Shown: positions 1-9,053 of the stretch, piece by piece
Numbering within the stretch: position 1 is the stretch's first letter
Layout of the letters: each line of letters opens with the position of its first letter
The notes under the pieces: model-generated
Seen by the model: only the letters and a program-made list of their open reading frames with translations
What the model was told of the DNA's origin: nothing
The model's database searches: none
Translations under genes and position numbers: made by a program
NCBI RefSeq assembly: GCF_002633015.1
Contig: NZ_NSIU01000009.1
Coordinates: forward strand, 1-64,000
Direction of reading: 5' to 3'
DNA: 64,000 nucleotides
Source of the DNA: Sulfuricurvum sp. PD_MW2
Lineage (GTDB): Bacteria; Campylobacterota; Campylobacteria; Campylobacterales; Sulfurimonadaceae

Positions 1-1
1 A

Positions 2-541
2 CTGTTAGTGATTCCAGTAAGCTCCAAAAATTCACTTGCAGATATTTATGATAAAGCAAAAGAAATTCACACAGAAAAATATACATATGATACTACAACG
101 AGAGAAGAAGAAAGTGGGAATGATAAAACTCCAATACATTCACAAAGTTATGTCATCTCAAAATTTAATGGTATTTCTACGGTTCAAATTGGCTCTATTG
201 TATATTCAAAATATGACAGCAATAACACAGTTGGAGCAAAAGAATCAATTCACGCTATTATCAATTGTGATATTGAACGTAATACAGGAAAAGATTGTCT
301 CGATAATACCGATATGCTTGGAAATGGAATTATGTTCTCTTTCTTAGAAGCTTACGATGCAAATAAATCTGAGATATATCATCAAAAGATCATGAAATGT
401 ATTCATGACCAAACATGTAATAATGAAGTAGAAGATGGAAACTTAATTTTTCATGTCTTTCGCAAACCAATCAAAATTACGGAAAACAATATTGAATGGA
501 GTGATATTATTGATGATATTTCTATTACTATCATAAAATAA
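2..541 (+). CDS. hypothetical protein, 5'-truncated by window edge
   Basis: Open frame runs to the window start; no family recognised; AT-rich. Confidence 0.5.
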   Translation: MLVIPVSSKNSLADIYDKAKEIHTEKYTYDTTTREEESGNDKTPIHSQSYVISKFNGISTVQIGSIVYSKYDSNNTVGAKESIHAIINCDIERNTGKDCLDNTDMLGNGIMFSFLEAYDANKSEIYHQKIMKCIHDQTCNNEVEDGNLIFHVFRKPIKITENNIEWSDIIDDISITIIK

Positions 542-612
542 TTTTTTCCCTCCTTTCCACTCTCCTGAGTGGGAATATGCTACTATTCCGCCAAAAAATC
601 TTTAAGAGTCTT

Positions 613-1101
613 ATGCATATACTTCCCGTCACCGAAACCAATCTCCATATCTATCATAATCTCGCCCAATGCTATGAGGCTGAGTTCTCTCCCCTCACGG
701 GTAAAAAACCCGATGAATCAGGGTTCTTTGCCCTCGATACCGCTATAAGAGATCATGTACTGGGCTATCTGCTCTATATCGGTGAGACTCCCGCTGGGCT
801 CGCCGCGATTGCATCCAAAGAAAACAATTGTTTCGAAATGTGCGAATTCTATGTCGTTCCCCTCTTTCGCAAAAATGATGCTGGGATGCGCTTTGCTCAC
901 GCAATCTGGACACGCCACCATGGAACATGGGAGATTAAACAGATCGAGGGGGCTGAGTACGCCACGGCATTTTGGCGCAAAGCGATCCAACGCTTTCACG
1001 ATACTCCCTATAATGAAGATCACTACAACGACCCGTATTGGGGCAATGTCCTTCGTCAAACATTTACTATCACTTCATCAAGCATACAAAATCTCTCTTG
1101 A
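613..1101 (+). CDS. GNAT-like N-acetyltransferase
   Basis: ORF 577..1101; likely start MHILPVTE at 613; sequence pattern LGYLLYIGETPAGLAAI...CEFYVVPLFRKNDAGMRFAHAI typical of GNAT. Confidence 0.7.
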   Translation: MHILPVTETNLHIYHNLAQCYEAEFSPLTGKKPDESGFFALDTAIRDHVLGYLLYIGETPAGLAAIASKENNCFEMCEFYVVPLFRKNDAGMRFAHAIWTRHHGTWEIKQIEGAEYATAFWRKAIQRFHDTPYNEDHYNDPYWGNVLRQTFTITSSSIQNLS

Positions 1102-1133
1102 TTTCAATCAATCCCTTTTCTCTGTCTCTCTCG

Positions 1134-1139
1134 TATAAT
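1134..1139 (+). promoter_or_regulatory. -10 box TATAAT upstream of the membrane-protein gene
   Basis: TATAAT, 9 nt before TTGATCTAAAGGGG. Confidence 0.5.
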
Positions 1140-1167
1140 TCCCTATTATTGATCTAAAGGGGTCACC

Positions 1168-1584
1168 ATTTTTTACACGACCATTCATACCATTCATCTC
1201 CTCTCGGCATTTGTCTATGGAGGATTTTTATTTGTTGATTATCTGTTCCTCTCCAAAATGACGCAAACACTTACACGCGAAGAGCATGCTCGGGCTCGCG
1301 AAGCGATCATGATGCACGTGCGCAAAGTTGTCCCTTATGCGCTCTTTGTCGCTGTTGGGAGCGGAATGTACCTTATCACTCAAGTATTCGGTGAAATACG
1401 TCCTGAGGGATTGAGTATGTTTCAAACCCTTTTACTTATCAAAGCCCTATTTGGAATGTGGCTTGGGATACGGGGATTTAACCAAAAAATATTCGGCATA
1501 AATCCATGGGTATTTAAAACGCATACCCTCCCCTTTTTTCTTGTCGTTGCAATACTCATCCTCTCCCAATTTATGCATTTATAA
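1168..1584 (+). CDS. small integral membrane protein (CopD-like), proposed ATT start
   Basis: Frame open from 1153; AAAGGGG ribosome site 5 nt before ATT at 1168; encodes FYTTIHTIHLLSAFVYGGFLFVDYLFLSK upstream of the listed ATG at 1258. Confidence 0.6.
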   Translation: MFYTTIHTIHLLSAFVYGGFLFVDYLFLSKMTQTLTREEHARAREAIMMHVRKVVPYALFVAVGSGMYLITQVFGEIRPEGLSMFQTLLLIKALFGMWLGIRGFNQKIFGINPWVFKTHTLPFFLVVAILILSQFMHL

Positions 1585-1675
1585 CTCCGCCTATTTTATC
1601 TTTGAATATTCAAAGATAACACTATCCTACTTTGCTACAATATAGCACTTCAATCTATTTCACACGGAGATATGT

Positions 1676-1981
1676 ATGAAACAAAAATACCTTCTTACGG
1701 CGCTTTTAACCCTCCCTCTCACGGTATTCGCTTACGGACCGATCAACACATGGTACGGCGGTACCACATACGTCGGCAATGTAGAAACATCCGGGTTGAT
1801 ATGGAATTGTACGGGTGGAACCTGTATCCTAAAAGGTCCTTATGGCGATGGGTTGAACATGGCTGTCTGCCAAGATCTATCACGCAAAGTCGGAGGTTTG
1901 AGCTACTACTATAATGATACGGGAATGGTCTGGAGCAAGACGAAAAATTCAGCGCTTTTGGATCAGTGTAACGGGAAATAA
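1676..1981 (+). CDS. small secreted protein with signal peptide
   Basis: MKQKYLLTALLTLPLTVFA signal; C-terminal CQDLSRKVGGLSYYYNDTGMVWS..LLDQCN motif. Confidence 0.6.
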   Translation: MKQKYLLTALLTLPLTVFAYGPINTWYGGTTYVGNVETSGLIWNCTGGTCILKGPYGDGLNMAVCQDLSRKVGGLSYYYNDTGMVWSKTKNSALLDQCNGK

Positions 1982-2020
1982 TAAACCCGCGTAAATCCAA
2001 GAATATCTAGGAGGGTCATT

Positions 2021-2647
2021 GTGAATCGGATAATGCTCGAATCGGAATTCTTTCCAATACTCGTGATTTTATTCCTAGGCGTAGCTCTATGGCTGCTCCA
2101 TATCGGTGTCCAAAACCATTATCTGCTCTCACTTGATCAAAAAGCAGCAGAGTGGTTTCATTCCATCCGAAATCATCGATTGGACGATTTCTTCTCAACC
2201 GTTACGTGGATGGGATCGCTTTGGATTCTTCTGCCGTTGTACATTGCTATCATCCTTGTATTTCAACATGACAATACCTCTTTAGAAAAATCACTTGGGA
2301 TTGCTTTTTTCGGTACGATTGTTACCACATACGCACTCAAATATATGCTGAATCGTCCTCGTCCTCACCTATATGCAATGATAGAGGAGGTACCTCTCGA
2401 CCCCTCGTTTCCAAGTGCCCATTCTGCCCAAATTGCCGCTTTTTCACTGGGGATTCTCCTCGCTGTCCATCATAATGCCGGATTATTAACCGTTATGACA
2501 ATCGTGCTTGGGAGTGTTTGCCTCTTGGTTTTCATGTCGAGGATGTATCTTCAGGTTCATTTTCTAACTGACGTTCTATCTGGAATTTTAGTCGCTCTCA
2601 TCTGGGGAGTCATCTCTTATTCGATTGTACGCAAAGGGGGCATATAA
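2021..2647 (+). CDS. PAP2-family phosphatase
   Basis: KYMLNRPRP, PSFPSAHS and SRMYLQVHFLTDVLSG motifs; GTG start. Confidence 0.9.
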   Translation: MNRIMLESEFFPILVILFLGVALWLLHIGVQNHYLLSLDQKAAEWFHSIRNHRLDDFFSTVTWMGSLWILLPLYIAIILVFQHDNTSLEKSLGIAFFGTIVTTYALKYMLNRPRPHLYAMIEEVPLDPSFPSAHSAQIAAFSLGILLAVHHNAGLLTVMTIVLGSVCLLVFMSRMYLQVHFLTDVLSGILVALIWGVISYSIVRKGGI

Positions 2648-3033
2648 TGAAAAATAAATTTCTCGAAACTGGCGAACAGGGATACCATCCGCTACGCAAA
2701 TTTAAAATCATACTCTCGGGACTGCGATACGCCGTACTCCATGATTTCAGTGTCCTTTATAAAATTGTCGTATCACTGATTTTGCTCATTCCGGTAATGA
2801 TCTATAGAGAATGGCTTGACGCTTCACTGATTATCCTCGCCACCGGTTTTATGATTGCCGGAGAGATTTTCAATACCGCTATCGAAGCCGTTTGTGATTT
2901 TATGGAAACCCGTTATAACGAGAAGATAAAAATCATCAAAGATATCTCCGCAGCCGCAGCCGGAATCACGATATTTGTATGGATGGCTGTATTGGGATAT
3001 GAGTTGTTTAAAGTGTTACCTCATTTAAGATAG
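2647..3033 (+). CDS. dgkA: diacylglycerol kinase
   Basis: AGEIFNTAIEAVCDF and small multi-TM protein, DgkA family. Confidence 0.9.
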   Translation: MKNKFLETGEQGYHPLRKFKIILSGLRYAVLHDFSVLYKIVVSLILLIPVMIYREWLDASLIILATGFMIAGEIFNTAIEAVCDFMETRYNEKIKIIKDISAAAAGITIFVWMAVLGYELFKVLPHLR

Positions 3034-3087
3034 CATCATTGAACAACACAGAAAATTATTACCGGATATTTTTCAAAAAGGCAAAAA

Positions 3088-3327
3088 ATGAAACATTTTG
3101 ATACAGGTTCTATCGTCGTGATCGCTATCACCTTTATCCTCTTTTCGCTGGCTCTGTTTTTTACGGGATTTACACACGATCTCCTACTGGAAGCGGGAGT
3201 TTTTCTGGTTTCGGTGAAATTGATCATCATGAACTATAAATCAAGTGTCTCAGCAGAACGTATCCACAATGAGCTTGGAGAGATCAAAACATTACTTGAA
3301 GAACTCAAACACACGAAAGAGCTATAA
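3088..3327 (+). CDS. small membrane protein
   Basis: Two hydrophobic segments, charged C-terminus. Confidence 0.5.
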   Translation: MKHFDTGSIVVIAITFILFSLALFFTGFTHDLLLEAGVFLVSVKLIIMNYKSSVSAERIHNELGEIKTLLEELKHTKEL

Positions 3328-3430
3328 AAACTATCTCTATCAGGGAAGTATTTCACGCCAAAACTTTTTCGTTATCGGTTAAAACACCTATTTAATTCGT
3401 CAATTACTGTTATGTTTCATTTTATTATGC

Positions 3431-3459
3431 TATAGTTATTGCATCTTGATCTAAAGGGG
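3431..3459 (+). promoter_or_regulatory. promoter/leader TATAGT-N9-TTGATCTAAAGGGG
   Basis: Same arrangement as at 1134-1162. Confidence 0.5.
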
Positions 3460-3464
3460 AGATA

Positions 3465-3899
3465 ATGAAACGTTTGTTTATGGCAACAGCGCTTGCCGCA
3501 ATAACTACTTCAACGCTAACATTTGCAGCCGATGTGGGGGTTTCGATCAGCATCGGTCAACCCGGATTTTACGGTCGAATCGATATCGGTGATTTTCCAA
3601 ATCCCAGACTCATCTATGCACAACCTGTCATCATAGATCGGGGAGTACGAATGCACCAAGGACCAATCTACTTGCGTGTTCCGCCTGGGCATGCCAAACA
3701 TTGGAAAAAACACTGTCACGAATACAATGCCTGCGGTGAGCAGGTTTATTTTGTCCATAATGATTGGTATGAACGCGAGTATGTTCCACGCTATCAAGAA
3801 CAGCATCGCGACCGTAGAGATGAACGTCAAGACGATTACAGAGACGATCGTCATGCCAACCAAAAGAATGAAGGCAAAGGTCACGGACATAATCATTAA
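3465..3899 (+). CDS. secreted hypothetical protein with charged, His-rich C-terminus
   Basis: Signal peptide; C-term DRRDERQDDYRDDRHANQKNEGKGHGHNH. Confidence 0.6.
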   Translation: MKRLFMATALAAITTSTLTFAADVGVSISIGQPGFYGRIDIGDFPNPRLIYAQPVIIDRGVRMHQGPIYLRVPPGHAKHWKKHCHEYNACGEQVYFVHNDWYEREYVPRYQEQHRDRRDERQDDYRDDRHANQKNEGKGHGHNH

Positions 3900-3910
3900 G
3901 GTATTTACCT

Positions 3911-4933
3911 ATGGAAATCACATACGCGCATGATACCCTTAAAGACGCTGATTTTACTCTCAACAGTATCCTCGATATCTCCAATCAAGGGTTCTGGGAC
4001 TGGAACGCCTTAACAGGACATGTTTATCGCAGTATCGGTTGGTATCGTATGCTCGGATATGATCATATTGTGTTCAAAAACGATGTATTTACATGGGAGA
4101 ACATCATCCATCCCGAAGATTATGATAGAGTAATGGAACATTTTGAATCTTATATTCATGGAGACATCCCTGAATATAGGATCGAATATCGATGTCGAAA
4201 ATCAGACAACACCTATCTGTGGATTCAAGACAGCGGAAAAATCATCCAAAAAAACAGTGATGGAACCGTCCTGCGTATGATCGGGGCTCATACCAATATC
4301 CATGATTTCAAACGCTCTCAAGAAAAGCTTCTCCACCAAAACGAATTGCTCATGAACGATAATCTTTCTCTGGATGCTCTGGTAAAAGAGAGAACCGAAG
4401 AGCTCAATCTCATCAATAAAAAACTCCAAGTGCAAATCCAAGAGGTCGAATACAATGCTTCACATGACCGTCTGACAGGATTGTACAACCGACGGGAATT
4501 TGAATCGATTTTTGAAAAAGAGATGCATCGCGCCAAACGCTATTTGTATCCTCTTAGTGTCGTTTTGTTCGATATAGATGATTTCAAAAAAATCAATGAT
4601 ACGTATGGACATAAAATTGGAGATGAAGTTTTAATCGGAATCTCTATTCTAGTCCAAAAAATCATTCGGCAAAGTGATACTATCGCTCGATGGGGCGGAG
4701 AAGAGTTTATCGTCATTTTTCCCGAAAGTGATTTAGAAAACACCAAAGTAAAAGCCGAAACCATCCGCGCTGCGATTGATCGTGAAATATTCCCTAAAAA
4801 TCTCCATGTAACCTGCAGTTTCGGTGTCACAACCTATCTCAAAGAAGATACATCTGATTCCTTGTTTATACGATGTGACAATGCGCTCTATCAAGCAAAA
4901 AACCTAGGGAAAAACAACGTCCAAGAGGGATAA
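3911..4933 (+). CDS. PAS/PAC diguanylate cyclase
   Basis: PAS-like N-terminus; GGDEF domain with RQSD I-site five residues before GGEEF. Confidence 0.92.
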   Translation: MEITYAHDTLKDADFTLNSILDISNQGFWDWNALTGHVYRSIGWYRMLGYDHIVFKNDVFTWENIIHPEDYDRVMEHFESYIHGDIPEYRIEYRCRKSDNTYLWIQDSGKIIQKNSDGTVLRMIGAHTNIHDFKRSQEKLLHQNELLMNDNLSLDALVKERTEELNLINKKLQVQIQEVEYNASHDRLTGLYNRREFESIFEKEMHRAKRYLYPLSVVLFDIDDFKKINDTYGHKIGDEVLIGISILVQKIIRQSDTIARWGGEEFIVIFPESDLENTKVKAETIRAAIDREIFPKNLHVTCSFGVTTYLKEDTSDSLFIRCDNALYQAKNLGKNNVQEG

Positions 4934-4951
4934 GCATACTGAAAATGATGG

Positions 4952-4957
4952 TAAAAT
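4952..4957 (+). promoter_or_regulatory. -10 box (TGG-TAAAAT) of a possible leaderless transcript
   Basis: 6 nt between TAAAAT and ATG at 4964; no SD sequence in between. Confidence 0.45.
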
Positions 4958-4963
4958 TCCTCC

Positions 4964-5794
4964 ATGAAACTTTATCTTACACTCATAACATCATTAACGT
5001 TCACCACCGTACTATTTTCCGCATCAACACAGTGTGACGGATTCTACTACAGCAACGAAGCTCCCGATATTGTAAATGCCAAACTGTTCCCTAAAACCAA
5101 AGAGCTCTGCTACAGCGGCTTTGCCATCATGCACTCCGGAGTATCACGCACACCGCTTTGGAGCGCTGAGCATCTTACCCGCGAGGGACTTCAGCATAAA
5201 AGCAAACGGACCAACGATTTTCATCCTGAAGAGCAGTTGCCCCCTGATGAGCGTGCTGAACTTGAAGATTATGCACGATCGGGCTATGATCGCGGGCACT
5301 TAGCACCTGCAGCCGATATGGGAAACAAACAAGCGCAGCATGAATGTTTTACACTCGCCAATATGGTTCCACAAGTGTCCGAGAACAACCGCGGAATTTG
5401 GTCGGCTATCGAAGGTTCAACTCGCCATCTGACCAATCAAAAAGGCTCCCTTTACGTAATCACCGGACCAATTTTCAGCGGTTCGCAAGTGAAACGGATC
5501 GGAGGTCGTGTCCTCGTTCCTACCAAACTGTACAAAGCGATTTATGATCCATCCAGCGGTGAAGGTGCCGCTTATCTGGTTACAAATGCAGCGGGTAATA
5601 ACTATGAAGTGATCAGCATCGCTGAACTTGAAAAACAAAGCGGAATAAAATTTTTCCCGAAAATGAGTACATCTGCCAAAGAAAAAACCATGACTTTACC
5701 CGAACCGCAGGGGTACAAAGGCAATTCTTACCAGAATAGATCAAATCAGGATATAATCGATATGATCGAAAAAATTTTAAAACGGATGTTCTGA
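4964..5794 (+). CDS. DNA/RNA non-specific endonuclease, secreted
   Basis: Signal peptide; YDRGHLAPAADM active-site motif. Confidence 0.9.
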   Translation: MKLYLTLITSLTFTTVLFSASTQCDGFYYSNEAPDIVNAKLFPKTKELCYSGFAIMHSGVSRTPLWSAEHLTREGLQHKSKRTNDFHPEEQLPPDERAELEDYARSGYDRGHLAPAADMGNKQAQHECFTLANMVPQVSENNRGIWSAIEGSTRHLTNQKGSLYVITGPIFSGSQVKRIGGRVLVPTKLYKAIYDPSSGEGAAYLVTNAAGNNYEVISIAELEKQSGIKFFPKMSTSAKEKTMTLPEPQGYKGNSYQNRSNQDIIDMIEKILKRMF

Positions 5795-5795
5795 A

Positions 5796-6050
5796 ATGCC
5801 CACACAATCTTTTATGGCATACGAAAATGAAACTGATGCTTTCCAAATCGATTCGCTCACAGTCGAGAATCGTTTGGATCGCATCTCGATTTACGGCTCG
5901 CTGGACCTCACGAAAAATCGTCACGGTCTCGAATCGGCATTGAAATTGAAACGTATCATCGATGCGTCGATTGATGCACTCAAGCGAGACAAAAACCTAC
6001 CTGATCAAATTACAACCGTTGCAGCAGAGAGTGTTGAGAACCCTTTTTAA
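5796..6050 (+). CDS. hypothetical protein
   Basis: ORF immediately downstream of the nuclease gene, likely cotranscribed. Confidence 0.6.
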   Translation: MPTQSFMAYENETDAFQIDSLTVENRLDRISIYGSLDLTKNRHGLESALKLKRIIDASIDALKRDKNLPDQITTVAAESVENPF

Positions 6051-6098
6051 AAAAATTTACTCAACGAGGGTGTAGCTACATTCATTGAAAACATTGTT

Positions 6099-6476
6099 CT
6101 ATGCATCCGTATGGACGATATGATTTGCCTGAACCATCCGTTCACAGACAGAATCTATACTTTCCCCTTTTTTCAAAAAAATCAAACTCCCTTTTAATCC
6201 GAATTGGGGATAAAAATTGATCAGTTTCTCCAGCGCGCGACCTGCACCGATATGATCTACAAAAGTAAATAATACGGCAATGTAGTGTTCATTCACCTTT
6301 TTTATAATATCGCTTTGGCGTACACTGTCCATCAAATGTGCTTTATCTATATCGTATTCATCACATGCTACTAAGGCAAAATTGGCTTCAATGTTATATC
6401 GCTCGAGTGTGTAAAGTGCCATTTTAATATCTTGTTCAAATGCAAGTTTCAAATCGACGACACTAAGCTCTTTCAT
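6099..6476 (-). CDS. degenerate GGDEF-like protein with retained I-site
   Basis: RQSDIIKKVNEHYIAVLF aligns by eye with RQSDTIARWGGEEFIVIF of the 3911 GGDEF protein. Confidence 0.6.
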   Translation of the reverse strand: MKELSVVDLKLAFEQDIKMALYTLERYNIEANFALVACDEYDIDKAHLMDSVRQSDIIKKVNEHYIAVLFTFVDHIGAGRALEKLINFYPQFGLKGSLIFLKKGESIDSVCERMVQANHIVHTDA

Positions 6477-6573
6477 TTCATTCTCTCTTCAAATAATGGT
6501 TAAAAATCGTATTTTATCGCATTTAACTCTTATCTCAATGAAGATAAAATAACTCTTTTCAAAAGGGATCAAG

Positions 6574-7140
6574 ATGTTCAAAATAAAATCACTCGTAATA
6601 GCATCATGTTTATGGTTCGGTTCTGCCTACGGAGCAGAAAATACAACCGCATGGGAACTATTCGCATGGATGGAAGATTCTCTCAAAGGGGAATGGAAAC
6701 TCTCATCAGCACAAACCGGTACCGAATCGTATAAACATAAAGCGGTTCTCCCTCTCCTCGGTACCGATACGACGGCTATGGCATTCAAACTCATCGGTGG
6801 AGAAGTGACCCTCCAAGAAGATCTCCTCCCGGGTACCGCTAAACAAATGGTGAGCATGTATCATTGCAAAGAGATCGCGTGCACCAATATCAAAGCGACC
6901 CATTACTGCTCGAAACAAAATCAACCCGAATTTATCGCCAATTTGCGCGAAAGCACCCCGAATCGAATCGTATTTGACTGCGATATGAGTACTGAACTCT
7001 GTCAGTCGGATGAAGACCATATCCACCAAATCATCCATGAACTCTCTAACAACGGCAAACATCTCAAAAGTTCCTATTTTTCGTGGAAAGATAAAAAACT
7101 AAGTTCCACCCATTCCATCTACCATTTCGACCGCAAATAG
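6574..7140 (+). CDS. secreted hypothetical protein
   Basis: Signal peptide MFKIKSLVIASCLWFGSAYGA; multiple Cys. Confidence 0.55.
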   Translation: MFKIKSLVIASCLWFGSAYGAENTTAWELFAWMEDSLKGEWKLSSAQTGTESYKHKAVLPLLGTDTTAMAFKLIGGEVTLQEDLLPGTAKQMVSMYHCKEIACTNIKATHYCSKQNQPEFIANLRESTPNRIVFDCDMSTELCQSDEDHIHQIIHELSNNGKHLKSSYFSWKDKKLSSTHSIYHFDRK

Positions 7141-7183
7141 CCATTTGGCTATAATGCGCTAATTATTATAAGGGTATCCATCC

Positions 7184-8098
7184 ATGTCTACATCCCCAAC
7201 ACTTCTCCAACAATTCCGTTCGTTTTGTTTTCAAAACAATGCTACCGATGTCGAAAAAGCAATCGAGTATTTCGCCGTTTTCGGAGGGATGGGGTACAGT
7301 GTCGATATGTCCAAGCCCCTCGAAGAGCTAATCGATGAGAAGATACTCAAAAACTATCGCTATATCCATGCCGATTTGACCAAAATCACCCAAAGCAACA
7401 AAGCGCATCATGCCCTCCTCTCGGCAGTCGCTTTAGGTGATCGCCGTGAGTACTCAGCCTACCGACGTGCCGATCTCAGTCGAAAAGAAGGAGAGGAGTC
7501 GGCTGCCTTTTTAATCAAATTCGGATTACTCTCTCGACAATCTTCCCAAGCAGATCCCGTCGATGAGAAGGAAGAAGTCTCTCCCCGCCTTCTCTTTACC
7601 GCTCCGTTTTACCGTTTCTGGTTCGCTTCCGTTTCTCCGTATTACAAGGGGGTCAAAGAGGGAGATTTCAACGAAATGAAATTGAAGTGGGAAAATACCA
7701 AACAAAGCTTCTTCGATCAGATCTACGAAGGGTTGGTCATTGCTCTTGTCAAACAAAGTTTCAAAGAGGACTGGATTGTTAAAATCGGTTCTTACTGGGA
7801 TAAAACGAACGAAATCGAAATTTTAGGAAAAACCAAAGGGGGAAAAGTAATCGCGGGATTGTGCAAATATTCAAAATCCAAGGCCAATAAAAGCGAACTT
7901 GCCAAGCTTCAGGAAAAATGTGCAAAAGCCTCACTCACAGCCGATATTTTTATAGTTTTTTCAAAAAGCGGTTTTTCCAGCGAGTTCAAAAAAGAGAAAA
8001 GCGAAACACTCAAACTTTACACCCTAAAAAATTTAAAAAGTTTGTTAGAGGATCTTAGCGACAAAGATCTCCTCGTCCACACCAATAAAAAGTACTAA
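7184..8098 (+). CDS. DUF234-like / PD-(D/E)XK-fold protein
   Basis: WDKTNEIEILGKTKGGKVIAGLCKY resembles the DUF234 nuclease-fold core; no P-loop ATPase domain. Confidence 0.5.
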   Translation: MSTSPTLLQQFRSFCFQNNATDVEKAIEYFAVFGGMGYSVDMSKPLEELIDEKILKNYRYIHADLTKITQSNKAHHALLSAVALGDRREYSAYRRADLSRKEGEESAAFLIKFGLLSRQSSQADPVDEKEEVSPRLLFTAPFYRFWFASVSPYYKGVKEGDFNEMKLKWENTKQSFFDQIYEGLVIALVKQSFKEDWIVKIGSYWDKTNEIEILGKTKGGKVIAGLCKYSKSKANKSELAKLQEKCAKASLTADIFIVFSKSGFSSEFKKEKSETLKLYTLKNLKSLLEDLSDKDLLVHTNKKY

Positions 8099-8381
8099 AA
8101 TGCAAAAAGCCTATAATCATATTCTCCTAATCAAGAAACCATGAGGTGTCGACGGAACAATAGGTCGACTACAAAATGGGGGGCATTCCACTGCGCTATT
8201 AGCGATTCTTTCCCTCACGCTTATACCGAAATTCCGTTAATTGTCGTCAAAAAAGGGGGAAAGTGCTTAATTTTTAATCTCCCCATCTTCTCTCAAACGG
8301 ATATAATTACTTTACTCAACTTAAATTAATCGGCTCCGATAAGGGAACTTTTTACTTCGATTGAGAGTAAAAGGATCCTCT

Positions 8382-9026
8382 ATGTCAGATTATCACCTTC
8401 AATCTCTGGGGCGTAAAGAGTACATAGCATCCACCGCGTTGATCCAAGATGGCCCTTCTCTTCGTTTTTCCGATCAATCCTTAGCATGGTGGGATCGCCA
8501 TTTCAGTTGGAACGCTCAAGGGTGCTATGTCTTATGTGATGAAAACAATACCCATTTGTGCTATCTATTTAGTAAAATCGATCGTTATGCCGAATACTTA
8601 ACCCTTTATAATATCTTTACCCCTCTGGTTCATCGACGCAACGGGTACGCGACACTACTGCTCAAAATGATTTTAGATGCGGCACTGAAACAACATGTCA
8701 AAAGGATAACGTTTTCTTCAATTTCTACCTCACTCGATTTTTATACCGTTTTAGGATTTATCTATTGGGGAATCAATGAAATCGGAGACTATTATTGCAA
8801 TCTCCCCCTCCCAAAAGAGGGACTAGATGGTATCATCTCCATGACACAAAAAAGCGATATTGAACTGCTCATAGGAAAACACATTGATACCATTTTCACA
8901 AAAATAGACGGTAACGAGCATCGTCTTTCTGCTGAACAAATTCTCCTTTATGAAGCGGATATTGTGAAACTCGGAGCACATTACGCACATGATCGATTAC
9001 AGGTTCTAAAAGCCAGAACAGTGTAG
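8382..9026 (+). CDS. GNAT-family acetyltransferase
   Basis: FTPLVHRRNGYATLLLKMILDAALKQ acetyl-CoA motif; RBS AAGGA before ATG 8382. Confidence 0.75.
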   Translation: MSDYHLQSLGRKEYIASTALIQDGPSLRFSDQSLAWWDRHFSWNAQGCYVLCDENNTHLCYLFSKIDRYAEYLTLYNIFTPLVHRRNGYATLLLKMILDAALKQHVKRITFSSISTSLDFYTVLGFIYWGINEIGDYYCNLPLPKEGLDGIISMTQKSDIELLIGKHIDTIFTKIDGNEHRLSAEQILLYEADIVKLGAHYAHDRLQVLKARTV

Positions 9027-9053
9027 TATGTCAAAAAAAACTAAAGGATCATC

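Noticed and set aside
557-572. CCACTC-TCCT-GAGTGG hairpin after first gene
   Set aside because: Short stem without a following T-tract; not confident as a terminator
718-1059. 113-aa antisense ORF opposite the GNAT gene
   Set aside because: Shadow ORF of a confident gene; same applies to other antisense ORFs such as 3516..3896, 9695..10114 and 11924..12487
8141-8329. 62-aa ORF in intergenic region
   Set aside because: No SD, no recognisable composition; kept only as part of the possible RNA region
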